Below are positions 40,101 through 51,364 of a stretch of DNA of 64,000 bases, piece after piece. Under the pieces are notes generated by a model, which worked only from the letters and a program-made list of their open reading frames with translations, made no database searches and had not been told where the DNA came from. A program made the translations under genes and the position numbers. The stretch is from Apostichopus japonicus (lineage: Eukaryota; Echinodermata; Holothuroidea; Aspidochirotida; Stichopodidae), in assembly GCF_037975245.1 (NCBI RefSeq), contig NC_092574.1, forward strand, positions 20,531,213-20,595,212. The letters are read 5' to 3'. Positions within the stretch are counted from its first letter, which is position 1; each line of letters begins with the position of its first letter.

Positions 40101-42249
40101 TGTGATAAATTTGCTTACGTCTGAAACATAAGCCTCAAGAAACCTTTCCTTGTGCCCACACAATTTTTACGACAAAAAAACGTTGCCTTTGGTGTTCCCT
40201 GATAGCTGCTTGTATATATATACTATAGGCGGCATAGATTTCTCCCTTAAAACTTCAAACTTACAGAAAGAGAGAAAGGAAAACCAGAGAAGAAAAGAGA
40301 AGAAAATTGTACGCCAAAGGTTTAACGTGTTTAAATCCCCAATCAAAGAAACCCAAATTGAGTCTAATCTATGCCGCAATATGAATGACAAAAATATGTG
40401 ATCAAGATACAAATTTACAATCGATTGGCTTCATTAATATTTTCGATTGTATAAGTGATATGAATTTGACAACGTTTTGATAACACTTTCACAAGCTGTC
40501 TAAGCTCCAACTTCGATGCTACTGCAGGCGATCTTGACAAATCGGTGAAGTAGAAGGTTATATAATTATATTGGTATATTGGAAAATAACTGCTTTCATT
40601 AAAAACGGCATAATTTAGCATACAGATGTTGTCACACCGTTAAAAGATTTTGGATCGGCTGTTTGTAAATGTCATTAATATAATTTGTTGCAAATATATT
40701 TGGAACCCCCCCCCCCCCCAAACCGCATCTATCTCTCCAATCTTGTGTACTTATAAAAGAAAACTGAAGTAAACACACACACATCGGTAAGTATTCAGTG
40801 TACCTAAATCTATACCATGGAGGTCTATGTATAATATGTGTCTAATTTGAATGAAGGGAATAATGAGCTGCAACAAACAAACAGCCAGTCTGTAATCAGC
40901 TGATACATATCAGCTGATACTCTTAGCTATTGTACAGTTGTGGGACATGAGCAGTAGTAACATGTGTTACAAGTGGCAACAGTATAGTGACTGTATTAGC
41001 AATGTGTTTGAAGTACAGGAGGTACGGTACCTCTTGATTCCAGTTCACACCTCTCTTTAAATTACGCCTATTCGTCATGCCGAGAAAGAAGAAAGGCCAT
41101 GTTCGGGTATATCCATAAGGCCTTTACTTATAGCATAAAACGACTAGAATGATAACACTTCGTTTTAGAATCGCACAGTAAAGGTCTCGCACTTATGGTC
41201 GGTACAGCAACTAATATTCATGTTCCACACCCGTGCATCAGTAATTACTACTTTGTGTTCGTAAACATGTGTAACACATGTGTTACAGGACATGAGCAGT
41301 AGTAGTTAATGTACGAGCTATGAGTACACTCGGGTGTACACTGTATCGCAAAGGGGTATATAGCTGGTGTGCCAATTTAATTTTGTGCAAATAATTGCCT
41401 AGCATTTAAGAGGTGTAATTTCCACAATTATTATACAAAGAGGATGGTACACTGTATATCCCCCCCCCCTTTCTTGTATTACATGTGGTTTACACTAATG
41501 TGGAAAGTGTCTGGGCAACGGAATGTTCATGATCAAATCCATCTTTATTATAATAACTCACTCATTAATCTTTATGTGAAAAAAAACATTTTGAAAAACA
41601 GGTTTTTTAAATATATAAATAATGTCATCCATTAATTCCCGTCTCAATTTGAGTTGAAACTTGATATTGGATTTAGGTAAAATTGCATACAAAACGCAAG
41701 AAGCTTATCATTGCTCTACTATAGACAGTGAACCTACTCTCTTATTATTTAAATGTTTTTGTTTTGTTTTTGTTTAATACCATTGCCGGATTTGATATCG
41801 ACTCCAGCGACAGAAGACTAAATGCCTCTTTACGCCTCTTTATGCCCTCTTTATGCCCTCTTTATAACAGTTTGGGGTTTAATGGTAAATCCGGAGGTTG
41901 ACTTGCTCAGTATACATACCATCAATCATACCACGACACATTACTTCTAAGGTTCTTTTATTAATGTTTCAGAGATTTTATTTATATCCATAATGGCGTC
42001 TGGGGTGTCAAGTCTATACGAGGTTCACTTGTAGAACGGGATTATTATTGTTGTAAGTCCATGCAGCTTAAATCTGCATTTTACGGCGAATTTTACGACA
42101 TTTTTTTGTGAAACCATATTTTTGAAGGAGGAGGGGGAGGGGCGGTACCATATTTTTTGGGTAATAAATTGGGCCCATTCATGAAAAAAAACAGATGAAA
42201 GTATCTGGTAGTCCATAGTCTTCCAAGCCATATGGACTTTATATATAGT

Positions 42250-42337
42250 CAATGGCAAGCGAAGTCCTGAAGTATTAGATCAAACCGGAGTTTATCGACC
42301 CGGTAGATCTATTTATTGAGCATTTGGCATGCCATAG
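42250..42337. mobile_element. Short deleted copy of the 5979-type MITE
   Basis: It starts CAATGGCAAGCGAAG and ends TTTATTGAGCATTTGGCATG plus CCATA. These match the two inverted-repeat ends of the element at 5979. The interior is reduced to about 40 bases and contains GTTTATCGACCCGG. It lies inside the receptor A intron. Confidence 0.6.
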
Positions 42338-44179
42338 CACTTCCGTGAAGTGCTCTGTAGTGAACCATAATGGGATATCCGATCCGGGTGTATGAAATGT
42401 TCAGGCGTCAAGTGGTGAATATTGAAGAATATTTAAACTATAAATTAAGTCTATAATAACCCCAAAGTTGTGCTAAACATACCAAACGCGCGAGAGTCCC
42501 CAGGCTGTATGTTTTATCCCTGTTGCCTTGCCCCACAGCCGACCGCCCCACCCCCCTGCATACGCCATTACGATAACAGAAATACTGATATCCCTTTTGC
42601 TGTATTACATTATTTTGTTACCGATCGATTAAGCCAATACAGTTCTATTACCGACTATGAATATTAACAACATTTTTCTATTTCATAAATGCATCACGTC
42701 TAACCTAAATACAGTTCTCCCCCAAATTATGCTTACAAAATGCAGAACTAAATACATTTTTGACTGTAAATAATTTTATGAAATATAGATCTTACATTCA
42801 TATTCCTTTAAATTCGCTCTTTACTGAGTAGACTTTACAGTACGAATAACCTTGTAATTTTTAGTTCTATATGCTAATATAGACCTGTGTATGATTCCTT
42901 AACTTTGTTTAAACTCAAAAACCCTGTTGATATAGAAAAAGAATGACCTTCATGTCAAACCTAGCCTTACAATTGTTACTTTTAGCACGGGGTGGGGTGG
43001 GGTGGGGGGGCATCGGTGTCGTATACCAGTCGTATCGAAATTTGTTTTAAAAAAAATGTATTTAAAAAAAAAACGGCTGATATAGAAGAAGGAATGACCT
43101 TCATGTTCATTTCAAGCCTAGCCTTTACAATTGTTAAATGATGTCTATATAATGTTCAGTTTCGAAAGCATTTTCATTTTTTTTTAAATATATTTATCCT
43201 AAAATTTGCTTTCTGTCTGTGTATACACGTAATTGCATTTCATGAGTTTAAAAAAAAAATCCGGGAATATCCCCTATAAAATGATGTAAGAAAATATTAC
43301 TTGCAAGAGTGATCGATGGAGGGAAATCATTACGGCGTCTCTCTGCATCTCTCATGTTCATCATCAAAGAAGGAGTCAGAGAGCTCATCACGGAAAATCC
43401 CATAAATCAAACCCCTTTTCGCTAATTTCATGGTTAGTTAGAGTTCGTTTTCTGAAGTCACGTGCTGCTGTACTTCGTTATGATATGTACTATGTGTCCA
43501 TGTGAAACTAAGAAAATGTTGAACCCTCAGGATCAGACAAAAAAAAATGTCAAGTTCTCTCTATAAAAATTCATGAAGTATCTTTTCATTGGCGACTGAT
43601 ACAATTACGTTATGGATGACATTTAACAGACTTAGAGATTTATGTTTGATATAGCGAGGATTTTAGCCAGTAAATTTCAAAACGAAACGGATCAAAACCA
43701 GAATTTAGTTGAACTCTCACGTCGTCTACTAGACTGCTATACTGTGATATGGGAAAGATATATGTGAGTTCAAACTTGGTTTTATTTACACAATTAACAC
43801 TAAAAAGCATATTATTTACAGGAATCCAGAATTTTTTGTCCTCAGTTTCAATGAAACAGCTTTCTGAAGGGTTATATGGTGTAAGATCTTACAAAGCAGT
43901 CTTTTTTTTTCCTTTTATATTAAATCTCGAAGGGTTTAGGTGTCTGGTGAAGATATTGCAGAAATTGATTCATGTCATAAACAGTTTTGTCTGCTTGAAA
44001 CGAATTAATAACAATAAATAGTAAAGCATCCTGATCTGAGGGGCTGTGACCAAACAACTGCCGAGGTCAGTTGGTAGGACATGTGATGGGGGGGGGCGGG
44101 GGTTGTTTTACTGATATTTCCATTACACCTATGACATCGCTATATAAGGTCACCACCCAACTAACAGGCGGCTATAACG

Positions 44180-44262
44180 GCATGGGTAGCTCAGAAAGCA
44201 TATAGAGTATCTATATAGGGTTTGTGTCCTGAGGTCACAGGTCACAGGTTCAGACCTAAAGT
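44180..44262 (+). mobile_element. tRNA-like SINE head fragment
   Basis: GGGTAGCTCAGAAAG (A-box-like, about 44184) is followed about 50 bases later by the B-box-like AGGTTCAGACC (about 44247). GAGGTCACAG/GTCACAG is repeated between them. The spacing and order fit a tRNA-derived SINE head, but the anticodon arm does not fold cleanly. It is not a functional tRNA. Confidence 0.5.
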
Positions 44263-44557
44263 CTACAACTTCTTTGTTCTTTCAAAGTTGATTACAATAT
44301 TTTTTCCAACCTTCCTTCCATTGTTGATTTAACGTTTTAACAACAAGAACTCTTTAATCATCAAGGTGATAGTGTATTCACACAAACGAACAAGCAAGCA
44401 AACAAACATACATTTTTTGGGGGTTCATTTTATTTTCAGTCTAGATATTGAGCATATATACATGTTAAACATAACACAAATAGTGGAATAAAACAATGTA
44501 AATAGAGAATGATAAACGAATATACTTAACGATAGTTTTTTTATATACTATATACCC

Positions 44558-44818
44558 AGGCGGAGTGTATAGCCTAGTGGTTAGCGCCGGCGTCTCCCAA
44601 TCATGAGATCCCCGGTTCGATTCCCCGCCGACAGCAATGTGTGTCGTCTGGCAAGGGTGTTGTTCAATAACAACTTCCCGACATGGACGTTAAATGGATG
44701 TGTGCCGAGAGATTGGCTTCGGTCAGCTTGCGAGTCTACAAGCCTCCATGGCTTCTTTCGCGAGTTCCTGCTTGCGGGAAGATCACATATACATACATAC
44801 ATACATACTATCATACAT
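44558..44818 (+). mobile_element. tRNA-derived SINE, young copy 2
   Basis: Near-identical to the element at 3136. The A box TAGCCTAGTGG is at 44570-44580, the B box GGTTCGATTCC at 44614-44624, and the body and TTCCTGCTTGCGGGAAGATC end are the same. A longer tail of CATA units runs to about 44818. About five substitutions in 235 bases separate the copies. Only one GGCGGAGTGTATA is present at the 5' end, unlike copy 1. The target duplication is unclear because the flank is itself TA/CATA-rich. It sits in the receptor A intron, immediately before a LINE fragment. Confidence 0.92.
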
Positions 44819-44831
44819 ACCTTTTGCAAAA

Positions 44832-45198
44832 TCTTTTAATTTATTGTACATATGGCGATCCAGATCCAGCTCTCAATTTTTATTATCTGAAATTAAGTCC
44901 AAACATTCTTGGGGGGGGGTGGAAGGTCATTTATTGTTTCTGCCCCTCGTTTATGGAACCAACTCCCCTTAAAAATCAGACAAGCAGCTACTCTCTCTAA
45001 CTTTAAGAAGAGCATCAAATCCCACTTAATGACAGAAGCTTTTATATAATCTTGAACCATTATTTTTTCTTCTGTCATTGTTTTGTACTATTTTGTATTA
45101 TTTGTATCATTTCTAATTGTCAATTGCTCCATGAACATTCTTTGAGTGGTGTGTGCGCATTATAAGTCGTAATATTGTTATTATTATTATATGGAAAT
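44832..45198 (+). mobile_element. 5'-truncated CR1/L2-type LINE, 3' end with frameshift
   Basis: The coding end of a non-LTR retrotransposon ORF2 is readable. One frame gives WRSRSSSQFLLS (about 44850-44885). After a G9 run (44911-44919) a different frame gives GRSFIVSAPRLWNQLPLKIR, then QAATLSNFKKSIKSHL and a stop near 45050. This arginine-rich ... APRLWN-LP ... SFKK-LK-HL ending is characteristic of CR1/L2/Jockey-group ORF2 C-termini. The frame change coincides with the G run, so it is broken. A 3' UTR follows and ends in a (TTA)n tail (about 45176-45191), as in L2/CR1-like elements. Only the last few percent of a full element is present; no RT or endonuclease domain remains. Confidence 0.8.
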
Positions 45199-46602
45199 AG
45201 TGGTTTTTCAATGCAATATGTTTCTCAACACTAAGGATAAAATCTACAGCGCTATTAAACTGAGCGCGGCTCGGACTGATTTCTTGCATTTTACATTTTG
45301 TAAGTGAAATATTTAGCATGTAGTTTGAAAAAAAAATCAAATGTTTGTCCAAAAAGCCAAAAAGAAATAATTTTGAAAAATATTCGGTTGTGAAGAAAAC
45401 AACATGAAATTATAGCATTCCAAAAACTCGTAACCCTATCACAGTGCCAAAAGAGGTGGGGCATATCCCTCCATAAAAAGTTTTTATTGCTTATTTGAGA
45501 CAACTTGTACTGACAAGTCTGCTAGGCTATATAGGAAGGTGTTTATTGCATAGCTGTATGTGATACTATACGCAGCACACATATTGGTTAATAGACACCC
45601 TTCATCATAATGGCATTCCCATATGGAGGACGATGCATTGCGGAAGGTTTGATGGGAATTAAATTAAAATTGAAATCCCTCAGCCACCATCGGTGTGGAC
45701 GTTGAACCTTACAATCATTATCCTCTGGTAGCGATAAACTCATAAATAAATTATAGGTCTATGGTCGTGAAAACTGACCCAAGTATCTAGGATGCAAGTT
45801 CATTCGAAGAAAGTATGGATGATCTTGGCTATCCTATCACAGTATTTTGCACTACATATATATACATATATAGGCTTCAAATCAGCCTATACTCTTCATC
45901 CTATACGAAAAACTGCTATATATGCAGAATTTTTCGTATAGGTCCTTTTCATTTGTGTGGGAATGGGAAGGAGGGAGGATTGGGTAAGTTTGCTTGAGAT
46001 ACCAAAACCTCATATTTATGCTTGGTCAATGTTGATTCTGCGAATGATCGTCTAAATGTTTTTCTATAAATCTATAAACCATCATAAATCTGAGACGGGT
46101 CGCGGATTTCTCAGCCTTTATTAGCTTAAATAATAAGGTAATATATTAATCGAAATAATTTGTCCATCGATATAAATGGTTCAAATCACTACAGTTTTAT
46201 TGACATTTCTGAAGCGCGAATATATATTGATTGAAGCCCTAACGAGAGTTATTTAATATTTAAACGTTCATTTCCTTTCTTAATGTGACTCTTCTCTCGC
46301 TTTTGTCTTAGTCTGTGCACCGTATCATGCTTGGCAAGAATAAAAACGGGGTTTCATAACTTTACATATACATATTCGATTTTACATTTTAATACAACAA
46401 CAACAACAATAATATTAAAGAAGCGAATAAAGGCAAACAAGAAAGAAAGATGGAAGAGAAAAACAAATGCGTGGTTTATTTGGTATTATTTGGTATTATA
46501 TGGGTCCATGGTTTATGTTAGCGTAAAATGAGATACAAGAAGAGACGTAAGTGTAAAAATCTCTTTAGCCTAATCAGTTTTCATTTCTTCAATTTCTGGC
46601 AG

Positions 46603-47356
46603 ATTTATCGGTATCTTCTGGCCACTCCGACCACGTCTAAAGAAGTCAACACTATTGTTCATCATCGTTGCGATATGGGTCGTGTCTTTTCTCGTGGCCC
46701 TACCGACACCGCTATTCGCCGGCGTGCAATCAGGGACCCATGGCGGGCGCCAAGTTAACCTTTGCCAGGAACACTGGTTCGACAGAAGACTCGCTAAAGC
46801 GTACGTGTGTTTCATTACTGTTACCGAGTTCTTGCTGCCTTTCTTCCTCATGGGCTTTATTTACTTCAGCATCGCCCAACGGTTATGGTTCCATCGGACA
46901 TTGCCGGGAAACCAGACCGACCAGAACCGGGAGATCAGTTTGATCCGCAAACGGAAGACCATCCCGACATTGATCACGGTCGTGGTCGCGTTCTTCTTCT
47001 GTTGGGCGCCATATTATTGTTATAATCTCGCCTTACAGTTCGATTCTTCGGGAGCAGGTGACGACGAGTCACTTCTATCGACTTATTTCATCGTCGAAAG
47101 TGTAGCCATGTTGAACTCAGTGATCAGTACCATTATTTACTTATTTATGAGTCCAATTTTCCGCGCCGAACTCGTCAACCTTTGGAAGCCCCTGATGTAC
47201 GGACAGAGATTTGAGAGGCGGTTAAAATACGAATCACAGAGGCATGGCAGATATCACATATCGTCTCGTACAGGAAGTAACATCTCACACACGAAGAACG
47301 GTTCATTGAATGTCGTCCGTAAGAGTTCTCATGAGACCGGAGAGGCGCGTCTTTAA
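46603..47356 (+). CDS. Prokineticin-receptor-like GPCR A, coding exon 2 (TM4 to C-terminus)
   Basis: Completes codon 143 (AG|A, Arg) and encodes residues 144-393, stop TAA at 47354-47356. Joined to exon 1, the protein has 393 residues (human PROKR2 is 384). It begins FIGIF, making the motif DRF instead of DRY, then PLRPR in loop 2. Visible landmarks are W168 (4.50), ECL2 cysteine C197 (partner of C118), P222 (5.50), the PROKR-like loop-3 LWFHRTLPGNQT (from L237), CWAPY at 276-280 (6.47-6.51) and NSVISTIIY at 314-322. Position 7.49 of NPxxY is Ser318 and 7.50 is Thr. The tail is basic and Ser-rich with no palmitoylation cysteine, ending EARL. Coupling is probably by Gq as in PROKRs, but that is inference. 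I see no AATAAA within about 1 kb of the stop. Confidence 0.94.
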
Positions 47357-48188
47357 CTTACAGAAGAAAACGAAAAGGAAAGAAAAAAGAGAGAGTTTTA
47401 ACCAACCTAATCGTCTGAAGGGTTTTGGTCATCGTGTTTGCGTGCTTGTACTATGAAATTACACAGGTGGTGTTCATGTTATACTGTTAAAAACCTCTCA
47501 CATCCCGACATGTGAGGATGTTCTGCCCATATATTATCCTACTCAAGGGTGTCTGCTAGATGGACATTAACAATACATAGGGGAATACGACAACGAACAT
47601 GAAAAATACGGGGGGGGGGGGGGTGAGGACTAAAGCTATTGGATTTAGAATGTGTTGTCCTTTTGAGGTATCAGTTTATAGGAGCGGTGCCCAAGCGCCT
47701 TTTTCCACCCTATAGAGGCGCTTTTAATATTTGAACATGTTAATTAACGGGCGAAACAATAAGCCAATATACACTTTAGAGTAAAGAGCTAACAACATGT
47801 AGACTGGTTTTTGTACTTATATGTCATCCTTGGAAGGTAATACAACGCTGCATATAGAACTTGATTTCGTATTAGATGATGTAAACTGAACGGAGTAATT
47901 GTAAAATTTGTTACATTAACTTTTAGACTTGAAGGTCCTCAGTATAACTTTTAGAATGTTAAACATTGCTAAATGTTCTCTCAAATGTACTTTCTGGAAA
48001 TTTCTTATTCTTCTAGTTATTCACATACACTTCATGAGGAGTGGTTCAGATACGGGACAACGAATGTGCCTCAGTAGGGGGCAGGGGCGGGGGGGGGTTG
48101 GAGGTGGCAGTAAAATATTTTCTGAAGTTTGTTCATGAGTGACCATTAATAGAATTTTAAGAGTATCTTATACTAAATATTGACTGTA
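47357..48188. other. Receptor A 3' flank/UTR
   Basis: Follows the stop codon. It contains a purine-rich stretch (47363-47395) and G-runs at 47610-47622 and 48088-48097. I cannot place the poly(A) site from a hexamer. Confidence 0.4.
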
Positions 48189-48339
48189 ATTCTTTACGAA
48201 CTTGGGTTGTTGTAACCATGGTAACTACATGTGATAGTTGTCAGAAAAAAAAGTCCGAAATCGAATCACCAAAAATATGCACACTGAACATTCTTTACAA
48301 ACTTGGGTTGCTGTAACCATGGTAACTACATGTGACAGT
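48189..48339. repeat. Direct repeat of a 50-bp block
   Basis: ATTCTTTACGAACTTGGGTT with its continuation GTAACCATGGTAACTACATG is present at 48189-48238 and 48290-48339, offset 101, with only a few mismatches. Each copy contains the palindromic GTAACCATGGTAAC, which resembles an RFX X-box. Confidence 0.85.
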
Positions 48340-51256
48340 GTATATAGTCTGACTATTATAATTAAACTATAAGGGTAGTATATATAAAGGTCTATATAGG
48401 AAACACGTCTTAGTAATTGTCCAGCTGTCCATGCTAATCTTTAAACCAGTTGTAAGTATTCAATTATTGTACAGATGAAAGTATTCTAATTTTGATGACG
48501 ATAAATGCAAACGAATTAATGACCTTTTTATCACGGTCGGCCTGCAGGTGCTCTGTTTATAAAAAGTCGTTACGTCGCGGAATTGGTACTGTTCTTTAAA
48601 TATAGTAAGTAAGTAATACATGTGATATTATGTTGTACGAAAGTATGACAGTCTAAATTGAACTGACAACACATGTTACAGGGAATATAAACAAGATACT
48701 TAGTTGGGTGGGTAATTTCCCACTCAGTAAAATACATTTGTGAGTCCAGCGAGGAAATTAATTTAACCCATTAATTAATGTTTCCCACAAGATTGTTATA
48801 TCAAAGATATGTACAACAACAATCAAAACACCGGGGCCTGTCACAAGTATAAGAAAGAGAATTATTCATATATGCATATTACATACGTCAAGTTTATTAT
48901 TTACATATTTTTGGTATTGGTGAAATGGACAAAAAGTGGTGTTAAGGTATTGTCACCTGGATTAAATGAAAAATGATAAGTCTGAATTTGTCGAAGGATT
49001 TTATAATTACTATATTTAAATGCATGGAAAATCAGCTTATTCAATCTTATACCCACCGAGTAAATTACAAAATAGGTGGGTAAATCAATGAATGCTGCCC
49101 ACCGAGTAAATTATTCATATTTCCTTCCCTGACTTGGATATGACCGTATATGTCCTGTAATATGTCCTCAAAAGTATGGATATATATCCTGACCCTTATG
49201 TCTATGAATATGTCATTGTAATATGTCCATGTCTTCGTGATACAACAACCGACCTTTTACAACAAAGATTTCTAAGGCATCCCTTTTGTTTTAAGGGCCT
49301 CTTATATCCTACGTTAGCTGATTTGTGGTATTATACAGTTATAAGAACAGCTAACATGAACTATATTCCACAATTACAGTATAGTGTGTTCATACACCTG
49401 AAACGTTAAACCATTGTCCCCGGAAAATGTCCTTAAATGGACCTAGGTACTAGAAGTGACGCTGTTGGCATGCAGAGCGGCGGTTAAACCGCGAGCGATG
49501 CACGACCGCAAACGCGTGCCTATTGCTGGTGCGTGGTATATCTAGTCTAGCTATATAGATGATTATTTCACATAGGTTTCATCAAACAGTGTATTTCAAT
49601 CTTATTAGTGAATACCCCCCACACCCCCTCTCCCCTCCCACCCTCCTGTCTCCCTCTCCTCTGCCCACTAGTGATAACGATAATGTTTGTGAAAGTTGTA
49701 TTTATTTATGGAGTCTGTAAAAACTGGTTTTGAAGAAACCATTACAAGGAAAATAGTCAGATTTGAAGTAACTGTTGTGGTAACAGTAGCACACTACCCA
49801 TATACATTAAACTGAATCAACCAGACAACTAGTAGTTAAAGGATACGTTTGTCATGATGGACACTTCATGAATACTCTCTTTTCTTTTCTTTTTTCCTTT
49901 TTATTTCATTATCAACTTCCAGAGTTGATCAGAAAGGTTTTTTTTTTACAATAGTCATATCGTATGAATGTTCACTTTCATAAGGTATATGCTTCTTAGA
50001 GTATAATCCCAATACATGGTATATATTTAACGTTGCACTCTGCTCAACATAACTGACAATTGGTTTTTCATGTCAAATCAATAAGTTAACTTCTGAAAGT
50101 GCCATGTGAGACACGAAGCACTGCAGGTGTCAGGCTCAGAAGATCTCATTTAAAGGAGTTGAGTTGTAGAATGCATTTTAAAATATAGACCTCTGCATGC
50201 ACTATATCACCAAACCATTAGGATATGTCGCTGTCGGAGGTTCATCTACATACTAACTTCGTTTTGAGTTACGGCTTTAAGTGTTTTCACACTTTGAAGA
50301 TTTTCTTTCGACCTCAGATGACATGTACCCTGTACCAATCACAAACAGGTTCTTGTAACACTCGATAAGTTAGATTTTCAGGTAAGATATCAAGTGGAAA
50401 TAGTCTTTCTCGAGAGTCACACCCGGTTATAACAAAAGTAAAAAATACCCCGAGTTCCAATTTATGTGACATGGAAAAAATGCTGTTCATTTACGAGCCT
50501 CTCTCAGTTCTTCGTTTATCAATAGTAGATAGTAAAGAGGTGACTTTAAAAAAAGAAAATTCACAGTTTTTGACAGAACAAAGTGTAAGTTTCGAGATTC
50601 CAAAGTCATATAAGTGATTTCATAATCGTTCTAGACCAAGCTGTTTCGAGAAATATTCTATGAATGTTGTATGATATACCGTTGTAAGTTAAGAGCAGTT
50701 AACCTCTTTAACCTTTGACCTCATACAAGATTAACGCCTTTACGGCTGAACTTGAAGTAATATTTATATAGGCCTATTCGTTTGAAATTAAGATGTCCAT
50801 ATATGTACATATATATCATAAGTCGTTTTTATCTGCATGAATAATTTTGCCATCATATTTTTATTACGGTATACTTTGTGTGATTGTTCAGCATACTCTA
50901 TTGAAAGGACTTAAAGAGTCAAATGGTGTACAGAATCAAAACAATTTGACATTATCAATTGATGTTGCTATGGCAACAGAAGGCATGACCAATGTAAAAA
51001 AAAAAATGACTGTATAAAATCGAGAATGGTATTGTCAACAACTCAATACAATCGTCATTAATGCATTATAATATATGGATTTGAGTGAATACAAGTTTAA
51101 ACAGAAAGGAGAATTCATTTCTCATCTCATTGTTTGTTTTGATACTATTTTCATACACACATATATATACACAGATAAACAAATATATTCATCGTAATGA
51201 AATCGTAATGAGTTGGAAAATCAAGAACAGTGAAAAACTTCCAGCCTCCACTGGCT
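48340..51256. other. Intergenic spacer between the receptors, left part
   Basis: No supported gene. TGGGTGGGTAA and CCCACCGAGTAAATTA words recur in both orientations at 48706-48730, 49052-49085 and 49098-49112, and may be ends of an old inverted-repeat element. A C/T-rich patch lies at 49614-49672. The 77-codon frame at 49176-49409 has no known features. Confidence 0.4.
50964..50977. promoter_or_regulatory. X-box-like (RFX) palindrome
   Basis: GTTGCTATGGCAAC is a near-perfect inverted repeat matching the RFX X-box consensus (GTNRCC/RGYAAC half-sites without spacer). It has no nearby promoter. It is a sequence match only. Confidence 0.35.
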
Positions 51257-51269
51257 GTATATATATATG

Positions 51270-51361
<92 letters not shown>
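51256..51361. repeat. (TA)n microsatellite
   Basis: About 105 bases, nearly pure TA apart from one GCT interruption near 51269. Tyr-Ile frames across it are artefacts. Confidence 0.95.

Positions 51362-51364
<3 letters not shown>

Larger units (their letters stand above)
37123..46602 (+). other. Receptor A intron, 9.48 kb
   Basis: Bounded by GTAAGT at 37123 and a pyrimidine-rich acceptor ending CTGGCAG at 46602. It holds a (CCGT)n just inside the donor, a T27 run at 37921-37947, a MITE fragment (42250), a tRNA-like fragment (44180), a young SINE (44558), a LINE 3' end (44832) and many G/C runs. Short frames inside (for example 38358-38558, 43749-44021, 45291-45503) have no recognisable motif and I do not call them. 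No nested gene is supported. Confidence 0.85.
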
